Assembly (NCBI RefSeq): GCF_001276715.1
Contig: NZ_LIUQ01000003.1
Location: 1-64,000, forward strand
DNA: 64,000 nt
Reading direction: 5' to 3'
Source: Planktothricoides sp. SR001
GTDB lineage: Bacteria > Cyanobacteriota > Cyanobacteriia > Cyanobacteriales > Laspinemataceae
Position 1 is the first letter of the stretch; each line of letters opens with the position of its first letter. This document shows positions 1-9,097 of this stretch, in pieces. A program made the position numbers and the translations under genes. The notes beneath the pieces were generated by a model. It did not search any database and was not told where the DNA came from. It was given only the letters and a program-made list of their open reading frames with translations.

Positions 1-22
1 TAACAACTAACAACTAACAACA

Positions 23-1378
23 TTAATTAATTTTTTGCCAATAATCACTGGCTTCTGACGGACTCATCCAGAGTAAGCGCAGATCGCCTAATTCTAAAGC
101 AGGAGAGTCAGGGGGTAGGGTGAGGGGATGTAATTCTAAGTTTTGGACGACTTTGGCGCCGATCGCCCGTGCCAATAAGGGGGGTAGGGCATTGCCGACT
201 TGACGAAAGCCATGCCATTTGGTGGCGTGGAAGCGAAACCAGTCGGGAAATGAATGTAAGCGAGCGGCTTCTCTAACGGAGATGACCCGGGGATGCTTGG
301 GATGAATTGGTCGGGGAGAGGTGTGGCGCCCGCGATCGTTGCCGGTTCCCGCCCGTAAGGGGGGACAAACATGATTGATATCGAGGCGACGGAGCCGACT
401 TTGGGGTTCAACTTTGCCCATCGGTGTGGTGGCGAACCTCTTGGCTGAGGCTTCGGTGTGAACGGTACGCATGGCGCCGGTGAGCATTTGCGGATTCCAC
501 TGTCGGGGATAGCCCAAGTTGTGGGGGTCGGGGATTAATCCTCGGAGCGATCGCGCATATTGGGAACTGCGCTGTTCGCATTCAAGCAACTGTTCTGGAG
601 TCAGGAGAAGTTCATCGGTTCCCAGTAATTTATGCCAGCGATCGACATTGGGCAGGTCGGCGATCGCATCCCCGACGGTGACTTGAATCGCGTCTGGGTC
701 ATTAGCAGAAAATTCAGGATATTCTAGCAAAGGATAACCAATGCGGGTGCCAAGGATAAATAAGCGGCTACGGTCTTGGGGCACCCCAAAGTTACGAGCG
801 TTAATCTCTTGAACCGGCTGGGTAATGTGATAACCTCCAGCGGCTAAATCCTCTAATAATTTTTTTCTTAAGTCATCGTAAGGCGCATCCAATAAGTTCG
901 TCACATTTTCCATGACAAAATAGCGCGGTTGCAGTTCGCGAACTAAGCGACTAAACTCAAAGACCAAATCATTTCGCTCGTCTTGTAATTCCCGCTTATT
1001 AGTTTGAGAAAATCCCTCTGCTGGCGGCCCCCCAATCACTAAGTCAATTTCACCCTGCCACGGTTTTACCGGACGGTGACGGTAGATTTCCACTGGATGA
1101 GAAATCCATCCCCTAATTGCCGCATTTTCAATTGCTTTTGCCGAAACTTTGGTCGCATCGGCACAGAGAACTGTGGTGTGAGGAAAGTTATAAGAATAGA
1201 CCGCTGCATGGACGGGATCAATGTCTAAGGCGGCTACCACGTCAAATCCGGCTTGTTCAATGCCCAGAGAAAATCCGCCAACTCCGGCAAATAAATCCAC
1301 GGCGATCGGTCGGGTTCGATGCCGATGCCCGGACAGATTGTGAGCAAATGGTTGAGTAAATGGGGAAGTAAATGACAC
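23..1378 (-). CDS. C5-cytosine DNA methyltransferase homologue with altered catalytic motif
   Basis: A 451-residue protein with the layout of a bacterial C5-cytosine methyltransferase. The SAM-binding motif I (DLFAGVGGFSLG) is near residues 28-39, motif VI (MENV) follows, motif VIII reads QDRSRLF, and motif X reads QVGNALPP near the C-terminus, with a target-recognition region between VIII and X. The active-site motif IV, normally GGPPCQGFS, reads GGPPAEGFS at about residues 116-124; the codon at the Cys position is GCA (Ala120), which I checked on the DNA. Established chemistry needs that Cys for attack on cytosine C6, so the enzyme is either inactive as a methyltransferase, a DNA-binding remnant, or uses other chemistry. 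The frame is intact, so it is not an obvious pseudogene. Start is GTG. No restriction gene is adjacent. Confidence 0.85.
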   Translation of the reverse strand: MSFTSPFTQPFAHNLSGHRHRTRPIAVDLFAGVGGFSLGIEQAGFDVVAALDIDPVHAAVYSYNFPHTTVLCADATKVSAKAIENAAIRGWISHPVEIYRHRPVKPWQGEIDLVIGGPPAEGFSQTNKRELQDERNDLVFEFSRLVRELQPRYFVMENVTNLLDAPYDDLRKKLLEDLAAGGYHITQPVQEINARNFGVPQDRSRLFILGTRIGYPLLEYPEFSANDPDAIQVTVGDAIADLPNVDRWHKLLGTDELLLTPEQLLECEQRSSQYARSLRGLIPDPHNLGYPRQWNPQMLTGAMRTVHTEASAKRFATTPMGKVEPQSRLRRLDINHVCPPLRAGTGNDRGRHTSPRPIHPKHPRVISVREAARLHSFPDWFRFHATKWHGFRQVGNALPPLLARAIGAKVVQNLELHPLTLPPDSPALELGDLRLLWMSPSEASDYWQKIN

Positions 1379-1596
1379 AGTTGGCGATCTGGCTAAAATT
1401 TACTGGCTAAAACTTATGCGACTGGAGCTAATGGATCTAACATAGAGCAGTTTTGACCCTTTTAATATGGGGAATTAGAACTGCTTTCATATTGAAACAT
1501 GATTTTCGCAAATTTTGAGCGATCGCCAGAAAGGTTTAAAAAACTTGACATTAGACAATTCCAATTGAATCAGCTTTTAGCCGCTATTTTTCTGGG

Positions 1597-2877
1597 CTAA
1601 ACCTGGGCTAAAATTGCCAAAATTGATTGGGCAGCGCGATCGCACGCGCCAATTTCTCCTAGGGCTTGACGCATTGTTTGATAATCCTGGAGGATTTGTT
1701 GCCGTTTGGGGGTATTTTGAAGCAATGGTAAAGATTCACGGACAATATTGGCGGGAGTGACTTGATCTTGAAGTAACTCCGGCACAATTGATTTCATTAA
1801 AACTAAATTTACCGGAGACATAAACGGAATTGAGAATTTGAGCAGCTTGGCCAAAATCCAGGCGCTAATCGGGTTGAGGCGATAAATCACCACTTGAGGG
1901 ACATTTAACAAGGCAATTTCTAGGTTGACGGTGCCTGATTTGGTAATGGCCAAATCTGCGGCAGCGATGCCTAGGTGATTGTTTTCCCCTGTCAAGATTT
2001 TGGCTGGTAATTTAAATAAAGCGATCGCTTTTTCGATATCTTGGCGATAAATTTGGTTGGACACAGGAATCACAAATTGCACGTTGGGTAAATGCTCTTG
2101 AATAGCCCGAGCCCCGGCCAACATCACTGGCAATAAATATTTAATTTCTTGCCGTCGCGAAGCGGGTAATAAGGCAATCACTGGCTGGGAAGAATTAATC
2201 CCTAAAGCGGCGCGGGCTTGTTCCCGGTTGGCTGCCCCTTGTATCTGGTCAATTAAGGGATGACCCACCCAGGTGACATGGGCGCCTTTTGCTTGATAAT
2301 AACGAGCTTCTTCGGGAAAAATCGCGATGAGGCGATCGCAAATGCTAACAATTTCGCTGGTATTTTTGTGATTAAAAGACCACACCCATTCCTGGGGGGC
2401 AATATAATAAACAATCGGCACTTGGGGAAAATGCCGCCGAATATAATTACCCAGCCTTAAATTTGGCCCGACATAATCAATCAAAATCACTAAATCCGGG
2501 GTATTTTGTTGCAGATATTGGTAGATTTTTGCTTGCAGTTTTAGGGTGGGCAAAATATAAGGCAAAGATTCCAGAATGCCTACAGAACCAATGGCGGTTG
2601 TATTCGCCCAAATAGTTGCCCCGGCTGCGGCCATGCGATCGCCCCCCAGGGCAAAAATTTCTAAATCTTTAGATTCTAAATCTTTAGATTCTAAATCTTT
2701 AGATTCTAAATCTTTAACTTCTAAATCTTTGCCTGGGGCTAAAAATTGACGGTTTAATGCCTCAATGAGTAAAGAACCTTGCAAATCACCGGACACTTCC
2801 CCAGTGCTAATAAAAATGCGCTTGGATCGGTTCTTTTTCGCAGTTATGCTGGCTTCATTTTCTGGTTTCGGTTTCAT
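1597..2877 (-). CDS. lpxB: Lipid-A-disaccharide synthase LpxB
   Basis: Joins UDP-2,3-diacylglucosamine to lipid X to form the lipid A disaccharide, a peripheral inner-membrane step. The N-terminal GEVSGD motif near residue 27, the IAPQEWVW and VGHPL segments and the ALLPASRRQE segment are typical of the family. At 426 residues it is longer than the usual roughly 385; the excess is an N-terminal stretch plus a 5-residue repeat (ESKDL units) at about residues 49-73, encoded by a 15-nt tandem repeat. It is the last gene of the bamA-lpxC-fabZ-lpxA-lpxB run; its ATG overlaps the lpxA stop by one base (TAATG), which suggests translational coupling. Confidence 0.95.
   Translation of the reverse strand: MKPKPENEASITAKKNRSKRIFISTGEVSGDLQGSLLIEALNRQFLAPGKDLEVKDLESKDLESKDLESKDLEIFALGGDRMAAAGATIWANTTAIGSVGILESLPYILPTLKLQAKIYQYLQQNTPDLVILIDYVGPNLRLGNYIRRHFPQVPIVYYIAPQEWVWSFNHKNTSEIVSICDRLIAIFPEEARYYQAKGAHVTWVGHPLIDQIQGAANREQARAALGINSSQPVIALLPASRRQEIKYLLPVMLAGARAIQEHLPNVQFVIPVSNQIYRQDIEKAIALFKLPAKILTGENNHLGIAAADLAITKSGTVNLEIALLNVPQVVIYRLNPISAWILAKLLKFSIPFMSPVNLVLMKSIVPELLQDQVTPANIVRESLPLLQNTPKRQQILQDYQTMRQALGEIGACDRAAQSILAILAQV
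2660..2734. repeat. 15-nt tandem repeat inside lpxB
   Basis: Five consecutive 15-nt units, TCTAAATCTTTAGAT and close variants, the last two slightly diverged. The length keeps the lpxB frame and adds charged (E/K)-(S/V)-K-D-L units to a region that is normally short. Confidence 0.9.
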
Positions 2878-3683
2878 TAAATATTTTTAATCTTATTCTC
2901 AAACTTTCCAGGAGTCAGTCCGCGTCTATCCTCTGTTAATGACTGGGTGATAAAGTCAGATAAATGGGTTAAATATGGATTTTCTGGAATTAAATTTAAC
3001 TGTTCTAATGCCTCTTTTAAAGACAATCCAGAGCGATACAAAATCCGAAAAGCTTTTTTCAAAGATTGACTTTCTTCCGCGCTAATTCCTGCCCGTTTCA
3101 GCCCCACGGTATTCAGGACGCGAACTCGCGATGGCGATCCTTCTACTAACATATAAGGAGGAATATCATTGATAATGCGACTGCATCCGGCAATCATAGC
3201 CAGTTGGCCAATATGCACAAACTGATGAATTCCTGTCACCCCACCAATCACCGCTCGTGATTCAATGTGAACATGACCAGCCATATTCACCGAATTGGCC
3301 ATGACTACATGGTTTTCGATCGCGCAATTATGGGCTACATGGGCATAAGCCATCAGCAGGTTATGATCGCCAATGGTTGTGCTTTCTCCCTCCCCTGTGG
3401 CTCGATTAATTGTCACATATTCTCTGATCGTATTGCCATTGCCAATCTTGGTAAAACTGATCGCTCCTTTATATTTTAAATCTTGAGGTTCGGTGCCGAG
3501 CGCGGCACCGGGAAAAATCCGATTGTCTTCGCCAATTTCTGTATGGCCATCAATCACCACATGGCTATAAATTTTGGTGTTTTTGCCAATTTTTACGTTT
3601 TTCCCAATCACACAAAACGGGCCAACTTCTACCGTTGGATCTAACTCGGCTTCCGGGTGAATACTTGCTGTTGTATGAATCAT
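2877..3683 (-). CDS. lpxA: UDP-N-acetylglucosamine O-acyltransferase LpxA
   Basis: First step of lipid A synthesis: transfers a 3-hydroxyacyl chain from ACP to UDP-GlcNAc in the cytoplasm. The protein (268 residues from this start) is built of left-handed beta-helix hexapeptide repeats; the catalytic His lies in LMAYAHVAHNC, and the helical C-terminus carries GLKRAGIS. The open frame runs upstream to 3923, but the extra 80 residues come from spacer repeats (poly-Leu/Cys, then PKNPYP units) and would overlap fabZ, so the ATG at 3683 is taken as the start. No good Shine-Dalgarno sequence precedes it. Stop overlaps the lpxB ATG. Confidence 0.93.
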   Translation of the reverse strand: MIHTTASIHPEAELDPTVEVGPFCVIGKNVKIGKNTKIYSHVVIDGHTEIGEDNRIFPGAALGTEPQDLKYKGAISFTKIGNGNTIREYVTINRATGEGESTTIGDHNLLMAYAHVAHNCAIENHVVMANSVNMAGHVHIESRAVIGGVTGIHQFVHIGQLAMIAGCSRIINDIPPYMLVEGSPSRVRVLNTVGLKRAGISAEESQSLKKAFRILYRSGLSLKEALEQLNLIPENPYLTHLSDFITQSLTEDRRGLTPGKFENKIKNI

Positions 3684-3886
3684 ATTAATTATTAACAAAG
3701 TTGTTGGTTGTTTGTTGTTTGTTGTTGGGTAGGGATTCTTTGGGTAGGGATTCTTTGGGTAGGGATTCTTTGGTTGATGAACAAAGAACAAACAACAAAG
3801 AACAAACAACAAAGAACAAACAACAAAGAACAAACAACAAAGAACAAACAACAAATATGCTAGGCTTTTTTTTGCCAATGCGGAGG
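3684..3886. repeat. Low-complexity mosaic spacer between fabZ and lpxA
   Basis: The spacer consists of TTGTTG/TTTGTTG-type repeats, three 15-nt units GGGTAGGGATTCTTT at about 3726-3771, then AACAAAGAACAAAC repeats. The T/G-rich left half and the A/C-rich right half are roughly complementary, so the transcript could fold back on itself. The same GGGTAGGGATTCTTT unit recurs, inverted, near 52290-52350 and once near 31165. Confidence 0.85.
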
Positions 3887-4411
3887 TCAGTCCGCCAAGG
3901 AAAACATCAGAGTTCCTTCGCAAACTTTCTGGCCATCGACTAAGGCGATCGCCTCCATTTTGGCGACCCGCTTGCGCTTTACCACCAGCAGTTTTGTGGT
4001 CATTTTCAACTGATCTCCCGGCACCACCGGACGCCGAAAGCGCACCTCATCAATTCCAGCAAACAACCAAATTTTCCCATGAGGTAATTCAGGATGTTGA
4101 CTCAGAACAATTCCCCCCACTTGAGCCATTGCCTCGACAATTAACACCCCAGGCATAATGGGTTTTCCGGGAAAATGTCCTTGAAAATGCGGCTCATTAA
4201 AAGTGACATTTTTCATTCCCACCGCCAATTCCCCAGGGACATATTGAATGATTCGATCCACTAGGGCAAAAGGATAACGATGAGGGAGCAACTTGTGGAT
4301 TTCTTCCACATTAAAGCAGACAGTTTCTCTAGCAATATCTTCAGACAATTTTTTTTCACCCAGATCCGTTGTCTCACGAGCAGTGGTTTGCTGCTCAATT
4401 GTTTTAGACAT
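3887..4411 (-). CDS. fabZ: 3-hydroxyacyl-ACP dehydratase FabZ
   Basis: Dehydrates 3-hydroxyacyl-ACP in fatty acid elongation and competes with LpxA for the 3-hydroxyacyl-ACP pool, which explains its place between lpxC and lpxA. The 174-residue protein has the hot-dog fold signatures [14 protein letters not shown], the catalytic [12 protein letters not shown] with the active-site His, and the following VEAMAQ with the catalytic Glu. The first 35 or so residues are a polar extension before the conserved core. Start is ATG; only 9 bases separate it from the end of lpxC. Confidence 0.95.
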   Translation of the reverse strand: MSKTIEQQTTARETTDLGEKKLSEDIARETVCFNVEEIHKLLPHRYPFALVDRIIQYVPGELAVGMKNVTFNEPHFQGHFPGKPIMPGVLIVEAMAQVGGIVLSQHPELPHGKIWLFAGIDEVRFRRPVVPGDQLKMTTKLLVVKRKRVAKMEAIALVDGQKVCEGTLMFSLAD

Positions 4412-4420
4412 AAGCTTAAA

Positions 4421-5401
4421 TCAAGCTTTACTAAGTAAGCGAGTAAGTTTGATATGTAGGTGATGGCTGGCTTTATAGGCCACAAAATGAGCTACGGGAA
4501 AGCTGCCCAGCAAGCTCAAATCTCCCACTAAGTCTAGAATTTTATGACGGACTGGTTCATTTGCAAACCGCAAGGGCGGATTTAGCCAACCAGATGGGCT
4601 GCAAACCAGGGCATTTTCTAAGCTGCCACCTTTAATTAAACCGGCGGCTCGCAGTTGGTCAATTTGGTGGGCTAACCCAAAAGTCCGAGCGGGGGCAATT
4701 TCTGCCATAAAGCTTTCGCGAAATCCCTCCTGCCCCCTGGCGCGATCTGGCGACCAACTATACCACTGCCGACCGATCGCCGGTAAATCAAAATCGATCG
4801 CATAACTAAAGCGCAGTTCATCCGCTGGTAACGCGGCGACAAAGGCATCATTTTGGCGCACCCATACCGGAGTCTTAAGCTTTTTGGGCAGGGGATTTTT
4901 GGGCAGGGTCAGGGAGTTGGTTGGGTCTTGTGGAGTTTTGAACTGGGTGGCGGGCACCAGTCCCACCCGGAGAATTTCTTGCGCCCAAGGTAGGGCTGAC
5001 CCATCTAACAGCGGCACTTCCGGGCCATCAATTTCAATTCTGGCGTGGCTAACCCCCATTCCCGCTAAGGCTGCGAGGAGATGTTCTACGGTTCTCACCC
5101 TAGCCTCACCACTGGCTAACTCCGTAGAAAGGGTGGTTTGATGGACTGCATCTACATGAGTGGCGATCGCGGGTTTTCCCGGCAAATCAACCCGGACAAA
5201 GTAACGCCAGGAGTCCGCAAGGGATGATTTCTGGGCAGGCAGCACTTTGACCGTGGTGAAATTCCCTGTATGTAAACCCACCCCAGACAGTTCAAACCCT
5301 GCGGCCAAAGTCATTTGGGGAACAGGGAACGGGGAATAGGGAACGGAGAATATTGCCTTCCCGCCCTGCCCAGACTTTTTCCCTCTTTTTAATTCATACA
5401 T
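4421..5401 (-). CDS. lpxC: UDP-3-O-acyl-N-acetylglucosamine deacetylase LpxC
   Basis: Zinc deacetylase for the committed step of lipid A synthesis. Zinc ligands are visible in [11 protein letters not shown] and in [12 protein letters not shown] (His and Asp); the Lys/Glu-rich first domain starts at [17 protein letters not shown]. Two starts compete. The ATG at 5314 matches the usual family N-terminus but has no Shine-Dalgarno. The ATG at 5401 overlaps the bamA stop (TAATG) and is preceded by GGAGA about ten bases upstream, so I favour it. It would add 29 residues, part of them ([11 protein letters not shown]) encoded by a GGGAACAGGGAA-type repeat. The product is 326 residues from 5401 or 297 from 5314. 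Confidence 0.92.
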   Translation of the reverse strand: MYELKRGKKSGQGGKAIFSVPYSPFPVPQMTLAAGFELSGVGLHTGNFTTVKVLPAQKSSLADSWRYFVRVDLPGKPAIATHVDAVHQTTLSTELASGEARVRTVEHLLAALAGMGVSHARIEIDGPEVPLLDGSALPWAQEILRVGLVPATQFKTPQDPTNSLTLPKNPLPKKLKTPVWVRQNDAFVAALPADELRFSYAIDFDLPAIGRQWYSWSPDRARGQEGFRESFMAEIAPARTFGLAHQIDQLRAAGLIKGGSLENALVCSPSGWLNPPLRFANEPVRHKILDLVGDLSLLGSFPVAHFVAYKASHHLHIKLTRLLSKA

Positions 5402-7842
5402 TAGAATTTCTCTCCAATGCCAAAGTGGAAACGACTATCACCCTCATCATTGAAACCGTAATCAACTCTAATTGCCCCTAGGGGAGACTGGACGCGAATT
5501 CCCAGACCATAGCCAAACCCTTCACCGGGCTTACCCCGGACTCCTGCGGGGTCGCCGTCCACTTCACTGCCGGTTCCCAAGTCAGAACCCACATCAAAAA
5601 ATAACGCTCCGCCAACTAATGAATAAACCGGAAAACGATATTCAGCGGTGGCTTGAACGTAACTCCGACCAGTACCCAGTTCGCCTTCCCCGTATCCGCG
5701 CACGGTACTGCTGCCGCCGAGAGAAAAGGCTTCATAAGGGGGTAAGTCTCCAATTACCGTTCCCGCTTGGAAATTCACCGCAAAGGTTTGTGGGCCTTGG
5801 GAGAAGCGAATTAAATTTACTGGAACATAATGACTGACGCTACCTCGGAGGCGATTTAAGAAAATACTGCCGCTGCCCACGGGAATTGATTGCTCGCTGC
5901 TCAGACGCAAGACCGACCCTTGTGTCGGTTGTTGGGCGCTATTGCGGCCATCATAAACTGTTCCCAACTCGAAGGTGATCAGGTCATCTTGCCCGTCTTC
6001 GTTAAAGCTGAGTAGGTTGCCCAGTTCATCGCGGGGGGTAATATCCCCATCCCCGTCTCTAACACTGACTCGTTGATATTGCAATCCCAGAGAACCCCGC
6101 CAGTTGCGAGCTAAAGGACGGAAAAAGCTGACGCCACCGCCGAGTCGCAGTAATCTGGGGCGATCGCCATTTTCCAAGGTGACTTCGTTTTCGCCGCCAT
6201 CGAAAATTAAAGAAATGGAACGACGCCGAAAAGCATTCACTGTATAAGAAAGCCTTTCCGTACCCGCAATCCAAGGATCGGTGAAGCTGATGTCGTACAA
6301 CAGGGCTCGCTCACCCACTTGGACTTCCGCGCCAAATTTCTGGTTGCGGCCAAACAGGTTTTGTTCTTGATAGCTGACGGTGCCAAATAAGCCACTGGCG
6401 GAACTGACCCCGGCACCAGCGGCGATCGAGCCAGTATTTTTTTCAATCACATTCACTACTACGACCACCTTCCGGGGGTCTGTACCGGGATTCAGAGACA
6501 GTTGCACGTCCTCAAAGATGCCTAAACCAAAGACCCGCTGCAAGTCTCTTTCTACGAGCGATCGGTTAAACACCCCGCCCGGTTCCAGTCCGAGTTCTCT
6601 GGTGATGATGTATTCTTTGGTGCGACCTTTAATCGGTTCACCATTTTCATCGACGGCCTCGCCATCTTTATTCAAGAACCGAATCTCGATACTTTCAATG
6701 GTTCCTTCGGCCACTTCTAATGTCACCAAGCCATCAGGGCTGACTTCCGGGGCATCAATTACTTGGGCCAAAATGTAGCCATTTTCTTGATACCAATTAT
6801 TCAACCGTTGGATACCCTGTTGTAAGTCCCGAAAGTTAATGATTTTGCCGTACTGGTTGCCAAATGCGGCGGATATTTCACTCTGGGGCAGTACGCTATT
6901 GCCCACCACCTCAACCGATCGCAGTATGGGGTTGGCTTCTACCACAAAGGTGACTCGGACACCGAGAGGGGTGTCTTCGGGTTCCGCTCGCACTTTGGAG
7001 AAATATCCCGTGGCAAAAATCGCGTTAATGTCTTCTTGGAGTTGCGATCGCGTGGTGGTGCGTCCCGGTCTTAAAGAAATTACCCGATAAATCTCATCTT
7101 CCAGTTCTCCAGATACCCCACTCACCGCCACCTCTGCCACCAACACATCTGGCTGATTCCCTGGAGAAACCGGCGTAGGGCCGATGGGACTTGGCTGCCT
7201 GGGCTCTGGCTGAGTAGGAGGTTGACTGGGGGGAGATAATGGTTCCGCTTGTGGAGTTGCTTCGGCGGGAGTTGCTTCGGCGGGAGTTGCGCCTGCGGGA
7301 GTTGCGCCTGCGGGAGTTGCTTCGGCGGGGGTTGCTTCGGCGGGAGTTGTGGACTGATTTTCTGCCGGTTCACTTGCCGGAGTGGTCTGCGGCGAAGCTG
7401 CTTGAGCCAATAACTGAGTGGCAGATATGGTCTCGTTTTCTGCCACAGGTTCAATACCTTTTTGGGGCGAACTCTCAGAAATGACCCCCAGAGATGGTCT
7501 GACTGCGGATAACTCAGCCCTGACCAATAAGTCATTGGCAGAATTCACAACCTTATGATTTGATGACTCTAGGGAATCTAAACTACTTGGATGGAAAACT
7601 GGGAGACTGATGGGGGCAAACTCCTGGGTTCGCGACGGCTCCTGAGAACTGATTAAGGAATCCTTTGGGAGTTCTCCCCTGGCTGAATCCACTGTTTTTT
7701 GGTGGTCTGTCTGCTCAACCGGGCTGACCAAGGAGTTATCCGAATTAACGGCTGGGTTGGAGGTTTCACCCTTGCTAGGGGTAGAAACACTCAAAATCGT
7801 TGAGGCAGTGAATACGGCTCCCAACAGCGTAGATAAGCGCAT
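5401..7842 (-). CDS. bamA: BamA/Omp85 outer-membrane assembly protein
   Basis: Omp85-family protein that inserts beta-barrels into the outer membrane; cyanobacterial members are relatives of chloroplast Toc75. From the ATG at 7842 the protein has 813 residues: a signal peptide ([18 protein letters not shown]), a long low-complexity Ser/Pro/Thr linker with [10 protein letters not shown] repeats at about residues 165-196, POTRA domains (for example [14 protein letters not shown] and IEIRFLN segments), and a 16-stranded barrel ending in the aromatic [13 protein letters not shown] eight codons upstream (7866) is an alternative start. It leads the lpxC-fabZ-lpxA-lpxB run, so barrel assembly and lipid A synthesis are probably co-expressed. 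Confidence 0.93.
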   Translation of the reverse strand: MRLSTLLGAVFTASTILSVSTPSKGETSNPAVNSDNSLVSPVEQTDHQKTVDSARGELPKDSLISSQEPSRTQEFAPISLPVFHPSSLDSLESSNHKVVNSANDLLVRAELSAVRPSLGVISESSPQKGIEPVAENETISATQLLAQAASPQTTPASEPAENQSTTPAEATPAEATPAGATPAGATPAEATPAEATPQAEPLSPPSQPPTQPEPRQPSPIGPTPVSPGNQPDVLVAEVAVSGVSGELEDEIYRVISLRPGRTTTRSQLQEDINAIFATGYFSKVRAEPEDTPLGVRVTFVVEANPILRSVEVVGNSVLPQSEISAAFGNQYGKIINFRDLQQGIQRLNNWYQENGYILAQVIDAPEVSPDGLVTLEVAEGTIESIEIRFLNKDGEAVDENGEPIKGRTKEYIITRELGLEPGGVFNRSLVERDLQRVFGLGIFEDVQLSLNPGTDPRKVVVVVNVIEKNTGSIAAGAGVSSASGLFGTVSYQEQNLFGRNQKFGAEVQVGERALLYDISFTDPWIAGTERLSYTVNAFRRRSISLIFDGGENEVTLENGDRPRLLRLGGGVSFFRPLARNWRGSLGLQYQRVSVRDGDGDITPRDELGNLLSFNEDGQDDLITFELGTVYDGRNSAQQPTQGSVLRLSSEQSIPVGSGSIFLNRLRGSVSHYVPVNLIRFSQGPQTFAVNFQAGTVIGDLPPYEAFSLGGSSTVRGYGEGELGTGRSYVQATAEYRFPVYSLVGGALFFDVGSDLGTGSEVDGDPAGVRGKPGEGFGYGLGIRVQSPLGAIRVDYGFNDEGDSRFHFGIGEKF
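7253..7350. repeat. 15-nt tandem repeat inside bamA linker
   Basis: About six units of a GGAGTTGCTTCGGCG-like 15-mer (variant GGAGTTGCGCCTGCG) encode TPAEA and TPAGA pentapeptides between the signal peptide and the first POTRA domain. Being a multiple of three it is tolerated in frame. Confidence 0.9.
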
Positions 7843-7871
7843 TGTTTTATTTTCCGACACCTTCACACCAT

Positions 7872-7960
7872 TTAAAATTAAGCTAAAATTAAGCTAAAAC
7901 TAAGCCAAAACTAAGCCAAAAATTGACCAAACTGAAGCCAAAACTAAGCCAAAACGCCAA
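7872..7960. repeat. Tandem AAGCCAAAACT-type repeats upstream of bamA
   Basis: About eight imperfect 10-11 nt units (AAGCTAAAATT, AAGCCAAAACT) fill the 5' region of bamA, between it and purC. The same unit occurs near 18967-18985 and 50851-50917, again just upstream of genes. Confidence 0.75.
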
Positions 7961-8105
7961 AAGCGATAATTAAGCTCATAATTAGCCAAAATTAAGCACT
8001 TTAATTAAGGACTTTTGGCACTGAACATGACAACTTAAAAGTGATTTTAGGTTATTCACCTATTTCGGCTTTCTGTTTAAGTTGTCCGGATGAATGTTTG
8101 CGGTT

Positions 8106-8840
8106 TTACCCTTGAGTTTTACTGTTTAAAACTCGTTCTAGCACTTTTTGATAAGCCGATTCTACTTGGCCTAAATCTTGGCGAAATCGGTCTTTATCCA
8201 TGATTCGTTTGGTTTGATCCGTTTCCCCTTCATCCCACAGTCGGCAAGTATCTGGACTGATTTCATCAGCCAGCAACAGTTTGCCGTTGACATCTAGACC
8301 AAATTCCAGTTTGAAATCCACTAGGGTAATGCCACACTGGTGGAAAAATTCCGTGAGGATTTCATTGATTTGTAAAGTCATTGTTTTGAGTTGATCAAGC
8401 TGTTCTGGTGTTGCCAGTTCTAATAGTAGAAGCCGATCGCGAGTTAACAGGGGATCTCCTAATTCATCATTCTTATAGAAGAATTCCACCAGAGGATGTT
8501 TCAAGACCGTACCCAAGGGCAACCCCGTTTGCTTGCAAAGGCTACCGGCAGCAATGTTCCGCACCACCACTTCCACGGGGACAATTTTCACCCGTCGCAC
8601 CCGCATTTGGTTCGGGGCGGGTTGGTCAATCCAGTGGGTGGGAATGCCTTTGGCTTCCAGAATTTGAAACAGTTCGGTACTCATCCGGCAGTTGATTTCG
8701 CCTTTGCCGATGATGGTGCCACGTTTCAGGGCATTAAATGCTGTGGCATCATCTTTAAAGTGTGTCAGCAAAATTTCTGGATCTTCGGTAGAATAAATAA
8801 TTTTGGCTTTACCTTCGTAAAGTTTTTGCATATCGGCCAT
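8106..8840 (-). CDS. purC: SAICAR synthase PurC
   Basis: Phosphoribosylaminoimidazole-succinocarboxamide synthase, the ATP-dependent aspartate ligation in purine synthesis. Family signatures are complete: LYEGKAKIIYST at the start, VRNIAAGSLCKQTGLP, LVDFKLEFG and LADEISPDTCRLWD. The frame is open to an ATG at 8984, but the added 48 residues (rich in Lys, Ser and Arg) do not match the family and come from a region with ATATATCTGGG repeats; the ATG at 8840 gives the usual 244 residues. It lies on the same strand upstream of bamA, with a 260-base gap. Confidence 0.95.
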   Translation of the reverse strand: MADMQKLYEGKAKIIYSTEDPEILLTHFKDDATAFNALKRGTIIGKGEINCRMSTELFQILEAKGIPTHWIDQPAPNQMRVRRVKIVPVEVVVRNIAAGSLCKQTGLPLGTVLKHPLVEFFYKNDELGDPLLTRDRLLLLELATPEQLDQLKTMTLQINEILTEFFHQCGITLVDFKLEFGLDVNGKLLLADEISPDTCRLWDEGETDQTKRIMDKDRFRQDLGQVESAYQKVLERVLNSKTQG

Positions 8841-9097
8841 AAGGGTTGGGTTTTTGTCACTAAATAATGGATCTCGCCTGTATTCTGCCATAACCAGGGC
8901 AAATTTTGAGCGGTTTTGAGATTTTTTTGCCATGAGGTCTTGAATTTTGCTTAAATAAAAGCGTCCCAGCATATATCTGGGCATATATCTGGTGGGAATA
9001 TATCTGGGAATATATTGGGTAATTCAGTCATTCATCGTTCAATAATAAAATTTGATGAAAAATATGGATTTTTAGAGCTATTTATGATTATTTATGA

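Noticed and set aside
3684-3923. N-terminal extension of lpxA to 3923
   Set aside because: The 80 extra residues are translated low-complexity spacer and overlap the fabZ coding end; no ribosome site.
8841-8984. Longer purC start at 8984
   Set aside because: The added 48 residues do not resemble PurC and lie over ATATATCTGGG repeats; the family core starts at 8840.
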